DNA from: CAMBRQ01 sp945870325
Lineage (GTDB): Bacteria > Bacillota > Clostridia > Lachnospirales > Lachnospiraceae
Assembly: GCF_050313795.1 (NCBI RefSeq)
Contig: NZ_JBNPMC010000014.1
Location: 13,013 to 77,012 of the forward strand
Direction: 5' to 3'
Length of the DNA stretch: 64,000 nt
Shown here in pieces: positions 26,080 through 34,840 of the stretch. The notes beneath the pieces are model-generated. The model was given only the letters and a program-made list of their open reading frames with translations, was not told the DNA's origin and made no database searches. Each line of letters starts with the position of its first letter. Position 1 is the stretch's first letter. A program made the position numbers and the translations under genes.

Positions 26080-26724
26080 CTATTTACTCTTTCCAACACT
26101 TAACTTATTCTCCGTGCCGGATAATAACCTCTTAATGTTCGCTCTGTGCTTGAAAAATGCTGACAGCATCAAAAATGCTGCAATTGCATACATCTCATAC
26201 AGATAATTCTGCGCAATGCCGAATCCACCCATCTGTCCGTACACTACAACTTCCACAAGATAGATGATCACTACAACCAACGATCCCAGTGACACATATC
26301 TTGTCACCCCGACAATTGCCAGGAATGCAAACAGACAGATCAGCACCATCCATACATTCGTGGTACTTAAGAGAAGCCCCGCTGTGGCAGCAATCCCCTT
26401 TCCTCCTTTGAACTTCAGGTAAAACGGATAATTATGCCCAAGAACCGCCCCCATACCTGCATACATGGCAAGCATCGGAATCATGTCTGCATGGGTCTTT
26501 CCATAGATCAGATGCACGACAACCACTGCAAACACACATTTGAAACAATCACCAAGCAACGTAATCAATCCTGCTTTCCATCCCATAGTACGCAGTGCAT
26601 TAGTAGTACCGGCATTGCCGCTTCCCTGCTTACGGATGTCTACATTGTGCATCTTTCCATATAGATAGCCTGTCTGCAATAATCCGAATACATATCCGAT
26701 GATCACACATATGATACGTTCCAT
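26080..26724 (-). CDS. plsY: Acyl-phosphate:glycerol-3-phosphate acyltransferase
   Basis: PlsY acylates glycerol 3-phosphate at position 1 using acyl phosphate. The 214-residue membrane protein has the three conserved cytoplasmic motifs: IRKQGSGNAGTTNALR (near residue 31), GHNYPFYLKFKGGKGIA (near residue 97) and a late VSLGS/RH-type region (near 145). It lies between der (2 nt) and gpsA. Confidence 0.96.
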   Translation of the reverse strand: MERIICVIIGYVFGLLQTGYLYGKMHNVDIRKQGSGNAGTTNALRTMGWKAGLITLLGDCFKCVFAVVVVHLIYGKTHADMIPMLAMYAGMGAVLGHNYPFYLKFKGGKGIAATAGLLLSTTNVWMVLICLFAFLAIVGVTRYVSLGSLVVVIIYLVEVVVYGQMGGFGIAQNYLYEMYAIAAFLMLSAFFKHRANIKRLLSGTENKLSVGKSK

Positions 26725-26726
26725 AA

Positions 26727-28055
26727 CTACTGATCCTTTTCCTTTCTTTCCCTGATGAAGAACTTCAGAGAAGTTCCTCTGAATCCAAATGCCTCACGAA
26801 TCTTATTTTCCAGATATCTGGTATAAGAAAAATGCATCAATTCTTTATCATTTACGAATATTACGAATGTCGGCGGTTTTACCGATACCTGAGTGATGTA
26901 ATAGAGTTTCAGCCTCTTGCCCTTATCAGACGGTGGCTGCTGCATTGCAACTGCTTCTGCCATGATCTCGTTCAATACACCCGTTGCCACACGCATACTC
27001 TGATTCTCAATTACCATATCAATCATATCATATAACTTCGGCAGACGCTGCCCCGTCTCTGCGGATACATACATAATCTCAGCATACGGCATAAAAGAAA
27101 GGACACGGCGGACTTCATTCTCGTACTCCCGCATGGTTCTGTCATTCTTCTCAATGGCATCCCACTTGTTCACCACAATAATAATTCCTTTACCTCTCTC
27201 ATGGGCAATTCCCGCAATCTTAGCATCCTGTTCTGTAACACCTTCTACGGCATCGATCACCACCAACACCACATCTGCACGCTCTACAGCCGTTACCGTA
27301 CGGATGATACTGTAGCGTTCCAGTTCTTCCTTGATCTTATTCTTTCTTCGAAGACCTGCCGTATCGATAAATACATACTCCCTGCCATTATGAACAATAT
27401 CCGTATCAATCGCATCCCTGGTTGTACCTGCAATATCAGACACGATTACTCGCTGCTCACCCAACAATTTGTTAATAATGGAGGACTTTCCTACATTCGG
27501 CTTTCCTACAATTGCAATACGTGGACGTTCATCCTCTTCCTCTTCTCCTGAATTCTCAGAAAAATGCTTTACAACCTCCTCCAGCATATCTCCAAGCCCC
27601 AATCTGGAGGCTGCAGATATCGGCATCGGATCACCGATTCCCAGATTATAGAACTCATACACATCCGGCATGAACTTATCAAAATTATCTACTTTATTCA
27701 CAACCAAGACTACCGGCTTTCCGGAACGCCTGAGCATATCCGCCACTTTAGAATCGGAATCCACCAGCCCCTGACGCACATCCGTCAGAAAGATGATCAC
27801 ATCCGCCGTATCAATGGCAATCTGCGCCTGTTCTCTCATCTGAGACAATATAATATCATTACTCTCCGGCTCGATTCCTCCGGTATCAATCATTGTAAAT
27901 TCTTTATCCAGCCATGAGACGTCCGCATAGATACGATCTCTGGTTACCCCAGGCGTATCTTTTACAATGGATATCATCTCACCCGCCAGTACATTAAAAA
28001 GGGTTGATTTTCCCACATTGGGTCTTCCCACAATCGCTACTACTGGTTTACTCAT
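26727..28055 (-). CDS. der: Ribosome biogenesis GTPase Der (EngA)
   Basis: Der is a tandem GTPase that helps mature the 50S subunit. The 442-residue protein has two G domains, with P-loops GRPNVGKSTLF (near residue 8) and GKPNVGKSSII (near residue 183), DTGG/DTAG switch motifs and NKVD/NKWD specificity motifs. A C-terminal KH-like domain ends the protein. It follows the DUF512 gene by 1 nt in a DUF512-der-plsY-gpsA operon, an arrangement common in Clostridia. Confidence 0.97.
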   Translation of the reverse strand: MSKPVVAIVGRPNVGKSTLFNVLAGEMISIVKDTPGVTRDRIYADVSWLDKEFTMIDTGGIEPESNDIILSQMREQAQIAIDTADVIIFLTDVRQGLVDSDSKVADMLRRSGKPVVLVVNKVDNFDKFMPDVYEFYNLGIGDPMPISAASRLGLGDMLEEVVKHFSENSGEEEEDERPRIAIVGKPNVGKSSIINKLLGEQRVIVSDIAGTTRDAIDTDIVHNGREYVFIDTAGLRRKNKIKEELERYSIIRTVTAVERADVVLVVIDAVEGVTEQDAKIAGIAHERGKGIIIVVNKWDAIEKNDRTMREYENEVRRVLSFMPYAEIMYVSAETGQRLPKLYDMIDMVIENQSMRVATGVLNEIMAEAVAMQQPPSDKGKRLKLYYITQVSVKPPTFVIFVNDKELMHFSYTRYLENKIREAFGFRGTSLKFFIRERKEKDQ

Positions 28056-28056
28056 A

Positions 28057-29373
28057 TTATTTCTCCTTCAATATAATCGCATCAATAAAATCTTGTCCGC
28101 TTGATTTTACAATATCTGCCCGCACTTGTAAAGCATCTTCCACCTGAGAAAGAGTAATATCATCTAAGAATACCTCCTCCTGGCTGCGGAACATATTGCA
28201 AGGCAGCAAAAGCCTGTCGCCAAGTTCCTTCCCGGTAAGCTGTGCGATCAGATCCTGTCCGGTAATCAGTCCGGATACCGTAATCAGTTCTCCGAAGAAA
28301 TCATTGCGGATCGGATAGACATGCACTTTCGTGTTCGGATATTTCCCCACAAGGCGGTCAGCCATCTTCTGAATATAAGGATATGCCAGAAGACCGGTTG
28401 CCATGGATACTTCTCTTGGAAGTTCATCTCCAACAGCACTCTGATATCCTTCTTCGAATTCATTCTCCAAAAGCCGAAGCATTCCCACTCCATTTTCCAA
28501 CTGAAGATAACCGTCATACCGCTCTTCCTCCGGCACTTCCTGCCCTGCCAGGATATACCATTCATCACCGGCATGGATAAAATGCATTCCGTATTCTTCA
28601 TAAAACCGCTCCTGCCACTTATGGATAATAGACAGCACTTCTATGGCATCCTCCCGGTCAAAAGGCTCCAGTGGGTACAATCCGTCACGATATCTGGTAA
28701 GTCCTACCGGCACGATGGATACGCTCTGAAGGCACGGGAAATACTTCGACATATCCCGGATGCTGCGGTCTAACTCCTCGCCGTCATTCACGCCTTTACA
28801 CAGCACGATCTGCCCATTCATCTGAATGCCGCCCTCATACAGACGGTCAACCTTCTTAAGCGCCTCTCCCGCAAAACGGTTATGAAGCATCTTACACCTG
28901 AGTTCCGGATTCGTGGTCTGAAAAGAGATGTTGATCGGTTCCAGATGATATCGTACGATCCGGTCAATATCATGATCGCTCATATTCGTCAGCGTAACAT
29001 AATTCCCCTGCAGGAAAGAAAGCCTAGAATCATCATCCTTAAAATACAGCGTCTCCCGCATCCCCTTCGGCATCTGGTCGATAAAGCAGAACATGCACTT
29101 ATTCCGACAGGACCGATATTCATCCATCAATCCCTGTTCGAATTCAATGCCAAGATCTTCCTCATAATCTTTTTCAATCTCCAGTTCCCACTCTTCGCCA
29201 TCGGGCTTCTCAATCAACAGCACTAATTCTTCATCATTTACATAGAAATGATAATCAAATACATCTTCAATCATATTATCATTAATGGAAAGCAGCTTGT
29301 CCCCGGCCTCGATTCCCAGTTCATCGGCAATACTTCCCGGCAGAACCGCTTTCACAATGTGTTCATGTCTCAT
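28057..29373 (-). CDS. DUF512 family protein with PDZ and radical-SAM-like region
   Basis: This 438-residue protein matches the clostridial DUF512 family. Residues about 5-60 are PDZ-like (VLPGSIADELGIEAGDKLLSIN). The next part holds CRNKCMFCFIDQMPKGMR near residues 88-105, a CxxxCxxC cluster motif of radical-SAM type. The C-terminal DUF512 domain follows. The reaction is unknown. It is first in the operon with der, plsY and gpsA, and a good promoter lies 30-60 nt upstream. Confidence 0.9.
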   Translation of the reverse strand: MRHEHIVKAVLPGSIADELGIEAGDKLLSINDNMIEDVFDYHFYVNDEELVLLIEKPDGEEWELEIEKDYEEDLGIEFEQGLMDEYRSCRNKCMFCFIDQMPKGMRETLYFKDDDSRLSFLQGNYVTLTNMSDHDIDRIVRYHLEPINISFQTTNPELRCKMLHNRFAGEALKKVDRLYEGGIQMNGQIVLCKGVNDGEELDRSIRDMSKYFPCLQSVSIVPVGLTRYRDGLYPLEPFDREDAIEVLSIIHKWQERFYEEYGMHFIHAGDEWYILAGQEVPEEERYDGYLQLENGVGMLRLLENEFEEGYQSAVGDELPREVSMATGLLAYPYIQKMADRLVGKYPNTKVHVYPIRNDFFGELITVSGLITGQDLIAQLTGKELGDRLLLPCNMFRSQEEVFLDDITLSQVEDALQVRADIVKSSGQDFIDAIILKEK

Positions 29374-29406
29374 ATATCTACCCCAAAATTAGTATTTAAC
29401 TCTCTT

Positions 29407-29436
29407 ATTATACCCCACCTTTCCCAAATAGTCCAA
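29407..29436 (-). promoter_or_regulatory. Promoter of the DUF512-der-plsY-gpsA operon
   Basis: On the minus strand TTGGAC (29431-29436) is 18 nt from TATAAT (29407-29412), about 34 nt upstream of the DUF512 start. This is a good sigma-70-type match. Confidence 0.7.
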
Positions 29437-29443
29437 TCTGTAG

Positions 29444-29473
29444 TTGACCTTTTTATAGGAAAAGTGATATAAA
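29444..29473 (+). promoter_or_regulatory. Promoter of prs
   Basis: TTGACC (29444-29449) is followed at 18 nt by TATAAA (29468-29473), about 45 nt upstream of the chosen prs start. Confidence 0.65.
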
Positions 29474-29518
29474 TATCTTAGAGATTAGTATAAATCAATG
29501 AATACAGGAGACTCGAAA

Positions 29519-30700
29519 ATGACGAATATCAAATTAATGGAAACAGCGCTTCCTAGAGCGCCTCTTAAAATTGCGGTCCTTGATTCCTGCAAAGAACTGG
29601 GACAGAAGGTGAATGACTATATTGTTCAGTTCAGACAGCAGGCTCTGAAGGAATCTCTGGATTCAACACTTTTTTCCAGTTATCAGCAGAACAACTATCT
29701 GGTAGACTGCCATTGCCCACGTTTTGGATCAGGTGAGGCAAAAGGGCTTCTGGGAGAATCTATCCGCGGCACAGATCTGTTCGTAATGGTTGATGTATGT
29801 AATTACAGCCTGACCTATACGGTGAATGGTCATCCCAACCATATGTCCCCGGATGATCATTACCAGGATCTGAAGCGTATCATCTCAGCTGCGAACGGCA
29901 AGTCACATCGTCTGAATGTCATTATGCCATTCTTATATGAGAGCCGCCAGCACAAACGCACGAAGAGAGAGTCGCTGGATTGTGCTCTGGCACTTCAGGA
30001 ACTGGTGGATATGGGTGTGGATAACATTATTACGTTTGATGCACATGATCCGAGAGTACAGAATTCCATGCCTCTTCACGGATTCGATAACTTTAACCCG
30101 CCATACCAGTTCATAAAAGCTCTGTTGCGGGCAGAGCCGGAACTAATCGTAGATAAGGATCACTTAATGATCATAAGCCCTGATGAAGGCGCTATGCACC
30201 GTGCAGTATATTTTTCCAACGTACTTGGCGTGGATATGGGTATGTTCTACAAGCGCCGTGACTATTCAACAGTTGTGAACGGCAAGAACCCGATTGTTGC
30301 CCATGAATTCCTTGGAGACGATATCAAGGGTAAGAACGTCATTATCATTGATGATATGATCTCTTCCGGTGAAAGTATGCTGGATGTTGCCAGACAGATC
30401 AAAGAACGCGGTGCCAATCGTGTATTCGTCTGCACTACGTTTGGTCTCTTCACAGAAGGGTTTGATAAATTTGATGACTATTATGAGAAGGGATTCATCG
30501 ATCGCGTTATCACAACGAATCTGACATACCTGCCACCAGTTGCATATGAGAAGCCTTATTTCGTTGTGGCTGACATGAGCAAGTTTATCGCATTAATTAT
30601 TGATTCTCTGAATCACGATATCTCAATCGGCACCGTATTGAATCCTACCGATAAGATTCATGCATTATTAAAAAAACATAACGATGCTCTGGGAATCTGA
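29519..30700 (+). CDS. prs: Ribose-phosphate pyrophosphokinase, long form
   Basis: This enzyme makes PRPP from ribose 5-phosphate and ATP for nucleotide, His and Trp synthesis. The 393-residue protein carries the PRPP loop VIIIDDMISSGESM (near residues 273-286), an RRQHKR-type catalytic stretch (ESRQHKRTKRES, near residue 141) and DAHDPRVQNSM near residue 179. It is about 70-80 residues longer than the usual 310-320. Extra sequence is at the N-terminus and around NGHPNHMSPDDH (near residue 107). AGGAGA precedes the ATG at 29519, so I prefer it over an ATG 7 codons upstream. It is monocistronic. Confidence 0.93.
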   Translation: MTNIKLMETALPRAPLKIAVLDSCKELGQKVNDYIVQFRQQALKESLDSTLFSSYQQNNYLVDCHCPRFGSGEAKGLLGESIRGTDLFVMVDVCNYSLTYTVNGHPNHMSPDDHYQDLKRIISAANGKSHRLNVIMPFLYESRQHKRTKRESLDCALALQELVDMGVDNIITFDAHDPRVQNSMPLHGFDNFNPPYQFIKALLRAEPELIVDKDHLMIISPDEGAMHRAVYFSNVLGVDMGMFYKRRDYSTVVNGKNPIVAHEFLGDDIKGKNVIIIDDMISSGESMLDVARQIKERGANRVFVCTTFGLFTEGFDKFDDYYEKGFIDRVITTNLTYLPPVAYEKPYFVVADMSKFIALIIDSLNHDISIGTVLNPTDKIHALLKKHNDALGI

Positions 30701-30729
30701 TTGTTTCAGCATCAGAGTATCTCCTGATA

Positions 30730-30789
30730 AGAAAAATCCTGTGGAATGGAACGGACGATATTTCGTACCGCTTTCCACAGGATTTTCTT
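30730..30789. terminator. Bidirectional terminator between prs and serA
   Basis: Complementary arms AAAATCCTGTGGAA and TTCCACAGGATTTT flank a partly paired loop between convergent prs and serA. T-rich tails occur on both sides (GATTTTCTTAATT on plus, TTTTTCTTATC on minus). Confidence 0.8.
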
Positions 30790-30794
30790 AATTA

Positions 30795-31958
30795 TTATTT
30801 AATAATACGAACGCGGAGAACGTCTTTAACTTTTACCAGGTCTTCTACTACACCATCCGGTACCGGGCTATCAATATCAATCATGGTATATGCATATTCA
30901 CCCTTGCTCTTGTTCGTCAGATCGGCAATATTCATATTATCTTTTGCCAGAATGCCGGTAAATTGTCCGATCATATTCGGAACATTGTGATGCAGCAGAA
31001 GAATACGGGTATTATCTCCCTTCATCCCCATATCGCAGTCCGGATAATTCACGGAATTCTTAATATTTCCATTTTCCAGATAATTTCTCAGTTCTTTTAC
31101 TGCCATCTTCGCACAGTTATCTTCAGATTCTTCTGTAGAAGCGCCAAGATGTGGAATTACAATGGCTCCCTTAACTCCGGCAGTGATCGGTGTCGGAAAG
31201 TCTGATACATAGTGCTTCACATGACCAGATACCAGCGCATCCACCATTGCCTCTTCATCCACAAGTACATTTCTTGCAAAGTTCAGTACAACAACACCTT
31301 TTTTCATCAGGTTGATTGCATCTTTATCGATCATTCCCTTGGTACTGTCCATTGCAGGAACATGGATCGTGATATAATCGCAATCTCTGTAAAGTTCATC
31401 TACCGTTTTTGCATGATGGATACTTCTGGAAAGCCTCCATGCAGATTCTACAGATACGTATGGATCATAACCATATACATCCATACCAAGATGTGTCGCT
31501 GCATTCGCCACCATAACACCTATCGCACCAAGACCGATGACACCCAGTTTCTTTCCTTCCAATTCACATCCTGCGAATGCCTTCTTCGCTTTTTCGGCAT
31601 CTTTGGCGATGTTGCCATCTTCTTCATTTTCCTGTACCCAGTTAATGCCTCCGATGATATCACGGGACGCAAGAAGCATACCTGCAATTACCAGTTCTTT
31701 CACACCGTTTGCATTAGCACCCGGAGTATTGAATACTACGATTCCTTCCTCCGCACATCGGTCCAGCGGAATATTGTTCACACCTGCGCCAGCTCTTGCA
31801 ATGGCTTTCAGATTAGGTGAGAATTCCATATCGTGCATCACTGCACTTCTCACAAGGATCGCATCCGCATTGTCCGCAGTGCTTACCGGGACATACTCTT
31901 CTGTAAACTGTTCCATTCCAACCTCAGAGATTGGATTTAAGCAATGATATTTGTACAT
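30795..31958 (-). CDS. serA: D-3-phosphoglycerate dehydrogenase
   Basis: SerA oxidises 3-phosphoglycerate, the first step to serine. The 387-residue protein has the NAD-binding motif LGVIGLGAIGVMVA (near residue 138), NFARNVLVDE near residue 226, and HLGASTEESEDNCA near residue 268, with the catalytic His. A short C-terminal ACT domain follows (residues about 318-387). Starting MYKYHCLNPISEVG, it is the last gene of leuB-ilvD-ilvB-serC-serA, 2 nt after serC. Confidence 0.96.
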   Translation of the reverse strand: MYKYHCLNPISEVGMEQFTEEYVPVSTADNADAILVRSAVMHDMEFSPNLKAIARAGAGVNNIPLDRCAEEGIVVFNTPGANANGVKELVIAGMLLASRDIIGGINWVQENEEDGNIAKDAEKAKKAFAGCELEGKKLGVIGLGAIGVMVANAATHLGMDVYGYDPYVSVESAWRLSRSIHHAKTVDELYRDCDYITIHVPAMDSTKGMIDKDAINLMKKGVVVLNFARNVLVDEEAMVDALVSGHVKHYVSDFPTPITAGVKGAIVIPHLGASTEESEDNCAKMAVKELRNYLENGNIKNSVNYPDCDMGMKGDNTRILLLHHNVPNMIGQFTGILAKDNMNIADLTNKSKGEYAYTMIDIDSPVPDGVVEDLVKVKDVLRVRIIK

Positions 31959-31960
31959 GA

Positions 31961-33043
31961 TTATAGATTCTCCTCTTCAAACTTCTTCATAAATGCTACT
32001 AATGCTTCTACGCCTTCGATTGGCATTGCGTTGTATATACTTGCACGCATACCGCCCACGGAACGATGTCCTTTCAGATTCTCGAAACCTGCCTCTTTCG
32101 CTTCTTTTACGAATTTGGCATCCAGTTCATCGCTGCCGGTTACGAACGGAACATTCATAAGCGAACGATCTTTTGGCACTACGGTTCCCTTGAACAATTT
32201 GCTCTGATCCAGATAATCATACAGAATCTTTGCTTTCTTCTCATTCAGTTCTTTCATTGCTGCGAGACCACCCTGTTTCTTCAGCCATTTAAAGACTTTG
32301 CCACAGATGTAGATGCCGTATGCCGGTGGTGTATTATAGAGAGATCCTGCATCTGCATGCGTCTTATACTGCAGCATGGTTGGTGTTCCCGGAAGTACAT
32401 CTTCGGTGATCAGATCTTCTCTGATAATTACGATCACCGTTCCTGCAGGTCCCACATTCTTCTGAACACCGCCGTATAACAGACCATACTTCCTAACATC
32501 TACTGGTTCAGACAGGAAGCAGGAAGAGATATCTGCTACCAGTGTCTTTCCTTTTGTATTCGGTAATTCTTTGTATTTTGTACCATAGATGGTATTATTC
32601 TCACATATGTATACATAATCTGCATCTTCAGAGATAGGCAGATCTGAACAATCCGGGATGTAAGAGAATGTCTTGTCTGCGGAAGAAGCAAGGATATTCA
32701 CCTTGCCGTATTTGCCCGCTTCCGCAGCCGCTTTTTTCGCCCACTGCCCGGTCACGATATAATCAACCACGCCATTCTTCATCAGATTCATCGGAATCAT
32801 AGCGAACTGCTGAGATGCTCCGCCTTGCAGAAATAGCACCTTGTAATTATCCGGAATATTCATCAGTTCACGGATATCAGCCTCTGCCGTATCGATAATC
32901 TCCTGAAACGCCTTCGAGCGGTGACTCATTTCCATTACGGACATTCCGGTTCCTTTGTAGTCTAACATCTCTTCTGCTGCTTCTTTTAATACTTCTTCCG
33001 GTAATACTGCCGGTCCTGCTGAAAAATTGTACACTCTGCTCAT
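31961..33043 (-). CDS. serC: Phosphoserine aminotransferase
   Basis: SerC transaminates 3-phosphohydroxypyruvate to phosphoserine with PLP. The 360-residue protein starts MSRVYNFSAGPAVLPEEV, contains GGASQQFAMIPMN (near residue 74) and places the PLP lysine in LLYGGVQKNVGPAG (near residue 193). Length and motifs are typical. It is tightly linked to serA, so two of the three serine-pathway enzymes are co-expressed. Confidence 0.97.
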   Translation of the reverse strand: MSRVYNFSAGPAVLPEEVLKEAAEEMLDYKGTGMSVMEMSHRSKAFQEIIDTAEADIRELMNIPDNYKVLFLQGGASQQFAMIPMNLMKNGVVDYIVTGQWAKKAAAEAGKYGKVNILASSADKTFSYIPDCSDLPISEDADYVYICENNTIYGTKYKELPNTKGKTLVADISSCFLSEPVDVRKYGLLYGGVQKNVGPAGTVIVIIREDLITEDVLPGTPTMLQYKTHADAGSLYNTPPAYGIYICGKVFKWLKKQGGLAAMKELNEKKAKILYDYLDQSKLFKGTVVPKDRSLMNVPFVTGSDELDAKFVKEAKEAGFENLKGHRSVGGMRASIYNAMPIEGVEALVAFMKKFEEENL

Positions 33044-33070
33044 GATTATTCCTCTTCTTTCCTTTTATGA

Positions 33071-34750
33071 TTATTTCTTTTCTTTTAGATCTTTCTCGTC
33101 AAATGCTTCATCAATTGCTTTTCCCGGTGCAACCATTGGCCATACTTTATCATCTGCACCGATCTGGCAGTCGATGACAACCGGTTTTCCAAGAGTTAAC
33201 GCCTTCGCAAATGCATCCTTAAATTCTTCCTGTGTTGTTGCACGGATTCCTTCTGCTCCCATGGCCTCTGCAAGTTTTACAAAGTCCACTGCATCATTGA
33301 GTACCGTTGCAGAATAGCGCTGTCCATAGAACAGATTCTGCCACTGGCGCACCATTCCCAACACATGGTTATTGATTACAACCTGGATGACCGGAATATT
33401 ATGACGCACAGCCGCTGCAATCTCATTCATATTCATACGGAAGCATCCGTCACCTGCAATATTGACAACCGTTTTTTCCGGCATACCCGTCTTAGCCCCC
33501 AAAGATGCGCCCAGACCATATCCCATAGTTCCAAGACCTCCGGAAGTCAATAACGTTCTTGGTTTGGTATATTTATAGAACTGTGCCGCCCACATCTGAT
33601 GCTGTCCAACTTCGGTGACAATGATAGCATCTCCTTCTGTCTGGCGGTAGATCTCTTCTACCACGTAAGGTCCAGTCAGTTCATCCGGATGATAAGACAA
33701 TGGATACCGTTCTTTGTATTCCATAATCTTATTCAGCCATTCCGTATGGCTCTGCTGCGTAAGCCTTTCATTCAAGACACCAAGTACAACCTTAATGTCT
33801 CCTACCACGCCTTCCGTGATCAATACGTTCTTATTCATCTCTGCCGGATCAACATCAATCTGAAGAATCTTCGCATTCTTAGCAAATTTCTTCGCATTGC
33901 CCGTTACACGGTCACTGAATCTTGCACCGATTACGATCAACAGATCACATTCACTAACACCGTAGTTAGATGTCTTCGTTCCATGCATACCTAACATTCC
34001 GGTATACAACGGATCTGTTCCAGGAAATGCGCCTTTTCCCATCAAAGAATCTGTAACTGGCGCATCTACCTTCTTGGCAAATGTATATAACTCTTCATTG
34101 GCACCGGATAATACTGCTCCGCCGCCTACAAAGATATATGGCTTCTTGGACTTTGCAATCATCTTAAGTGCTGTCTCTATATCCTCTTCACAGACATCAA
34201 TAGGCGGAACCACTGGCCCAATCACAGTCTTCTTATACTCTGCCTTGTTCGCTGTTACATCCTTCGGAATATCGATCAATACCGGACCAGGTCTTCCCTT
34301 CTGCGCAATCACGAATGCTTTTCTGATCGTGTCGGCAAGGTCATTCACGTCTTTGACAATATAATTGTGCTTAGTAATCGGCATGGTAATTCCCGCAATA
34401 TCAATCTCCTGGAAACTGTCCTTTCCAAGAAGGGCTACTCCTACATTACATGTGATTGCTACGATCGGAATAGAATCCATGTAGGCAGTAGCAATACCTG
34501 TTACAAGATTGGTTGCACCAGGGCCGCTGGTTGCAAAGCACACACCGACTTTCCCGGTTGCTCTTGCATATCCGTCAGCCGCATGGGCTGCTCCCTGTTC
34601 GTGGGAAGTCAGGATATGCGTGATCTCATCACTGTGTTTATATAATTCATCGTATACGTTCAAAATCGCTCCGCCTGGATAACCAAACACGGTATCCACA
34701 CCCTGCTCTTTCAAACATTCAATTACGATCTCTGATCCTGTCAACTGCAT
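33071..34750 (-). CDS. ilvB: Acetolactate synthase large subunit
   Basis: This thiamine-diphosphate enzyme condenses pyruvate to acetolactate for valine and leucine, or acetohydroxybutyrate for isoleucine. The 559-residue protein has the catalytic Glu in TSHEQGAAHAADGYAR (near residue 48), GPGATNLVTGI near residue 75 and the ThDP motif GDGCFRMNMNEIA (near residue 430). The regulatory subunit gene ilvN is not beside it. It lies between ilvD (90 nt) and serC (27 nt). Confidence 0.95.
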   Translation of the reverse strand: MQLTGSEIVIECLKEQGVDTVFGYPGGAILNVYDELYKHSDEITHILTSHEQGAAHAADGYARATGKVGVCFATSGPGATNLVTGIATAYMDSIPIVAITCNVGVALLGKDSFQEIDIAGITMPITKHNYIVKDVNDLADTIRKAFVIAQKGRPGPVLIDIPKDVTANKAEYKKTVIGPVVPPIDVCEEDIETALKMIAKSKKPYIFVGGGAVLSGANEELYTFAKKVDAPVTDSLMGKGAFPGTDPLYTGMLGMHGTKTSNYGVSECDLLIVIGARFSDRVTGNAKKFAKNAKILQIDVDPAEMNKNVLITEGVVGDIKVVLGVLNERLTQQSHTEWLNKIMEYKERYPLSYHPDELTGPYVVEEIYRQTEGDAIIVTEVGQHQMWAAQFYKYTKPRTLLTSGGLGTMGYGLGASLGAKTGMPEKTVVNIAGDGCFRMNMNEIAAAVRHNIPVIQVVINNHVLGMVRQWQNLFYGQRYSATVLNDAVDFVKLAEAMGAEGIRATTQEEFKDAFAKALTLGKPVVIDCQIGADDKVWPMVAPGKAIDEAFDEKDLKEKK

Positions 34751-34840
34751 ACCTAATATTCTCCTGTTCTATCTAGAGTACTTCTGTAATTCATATTACA
34801 TCATAGCCGCAAGCGGCTGCGATGCCTTCATACTTCTTAA

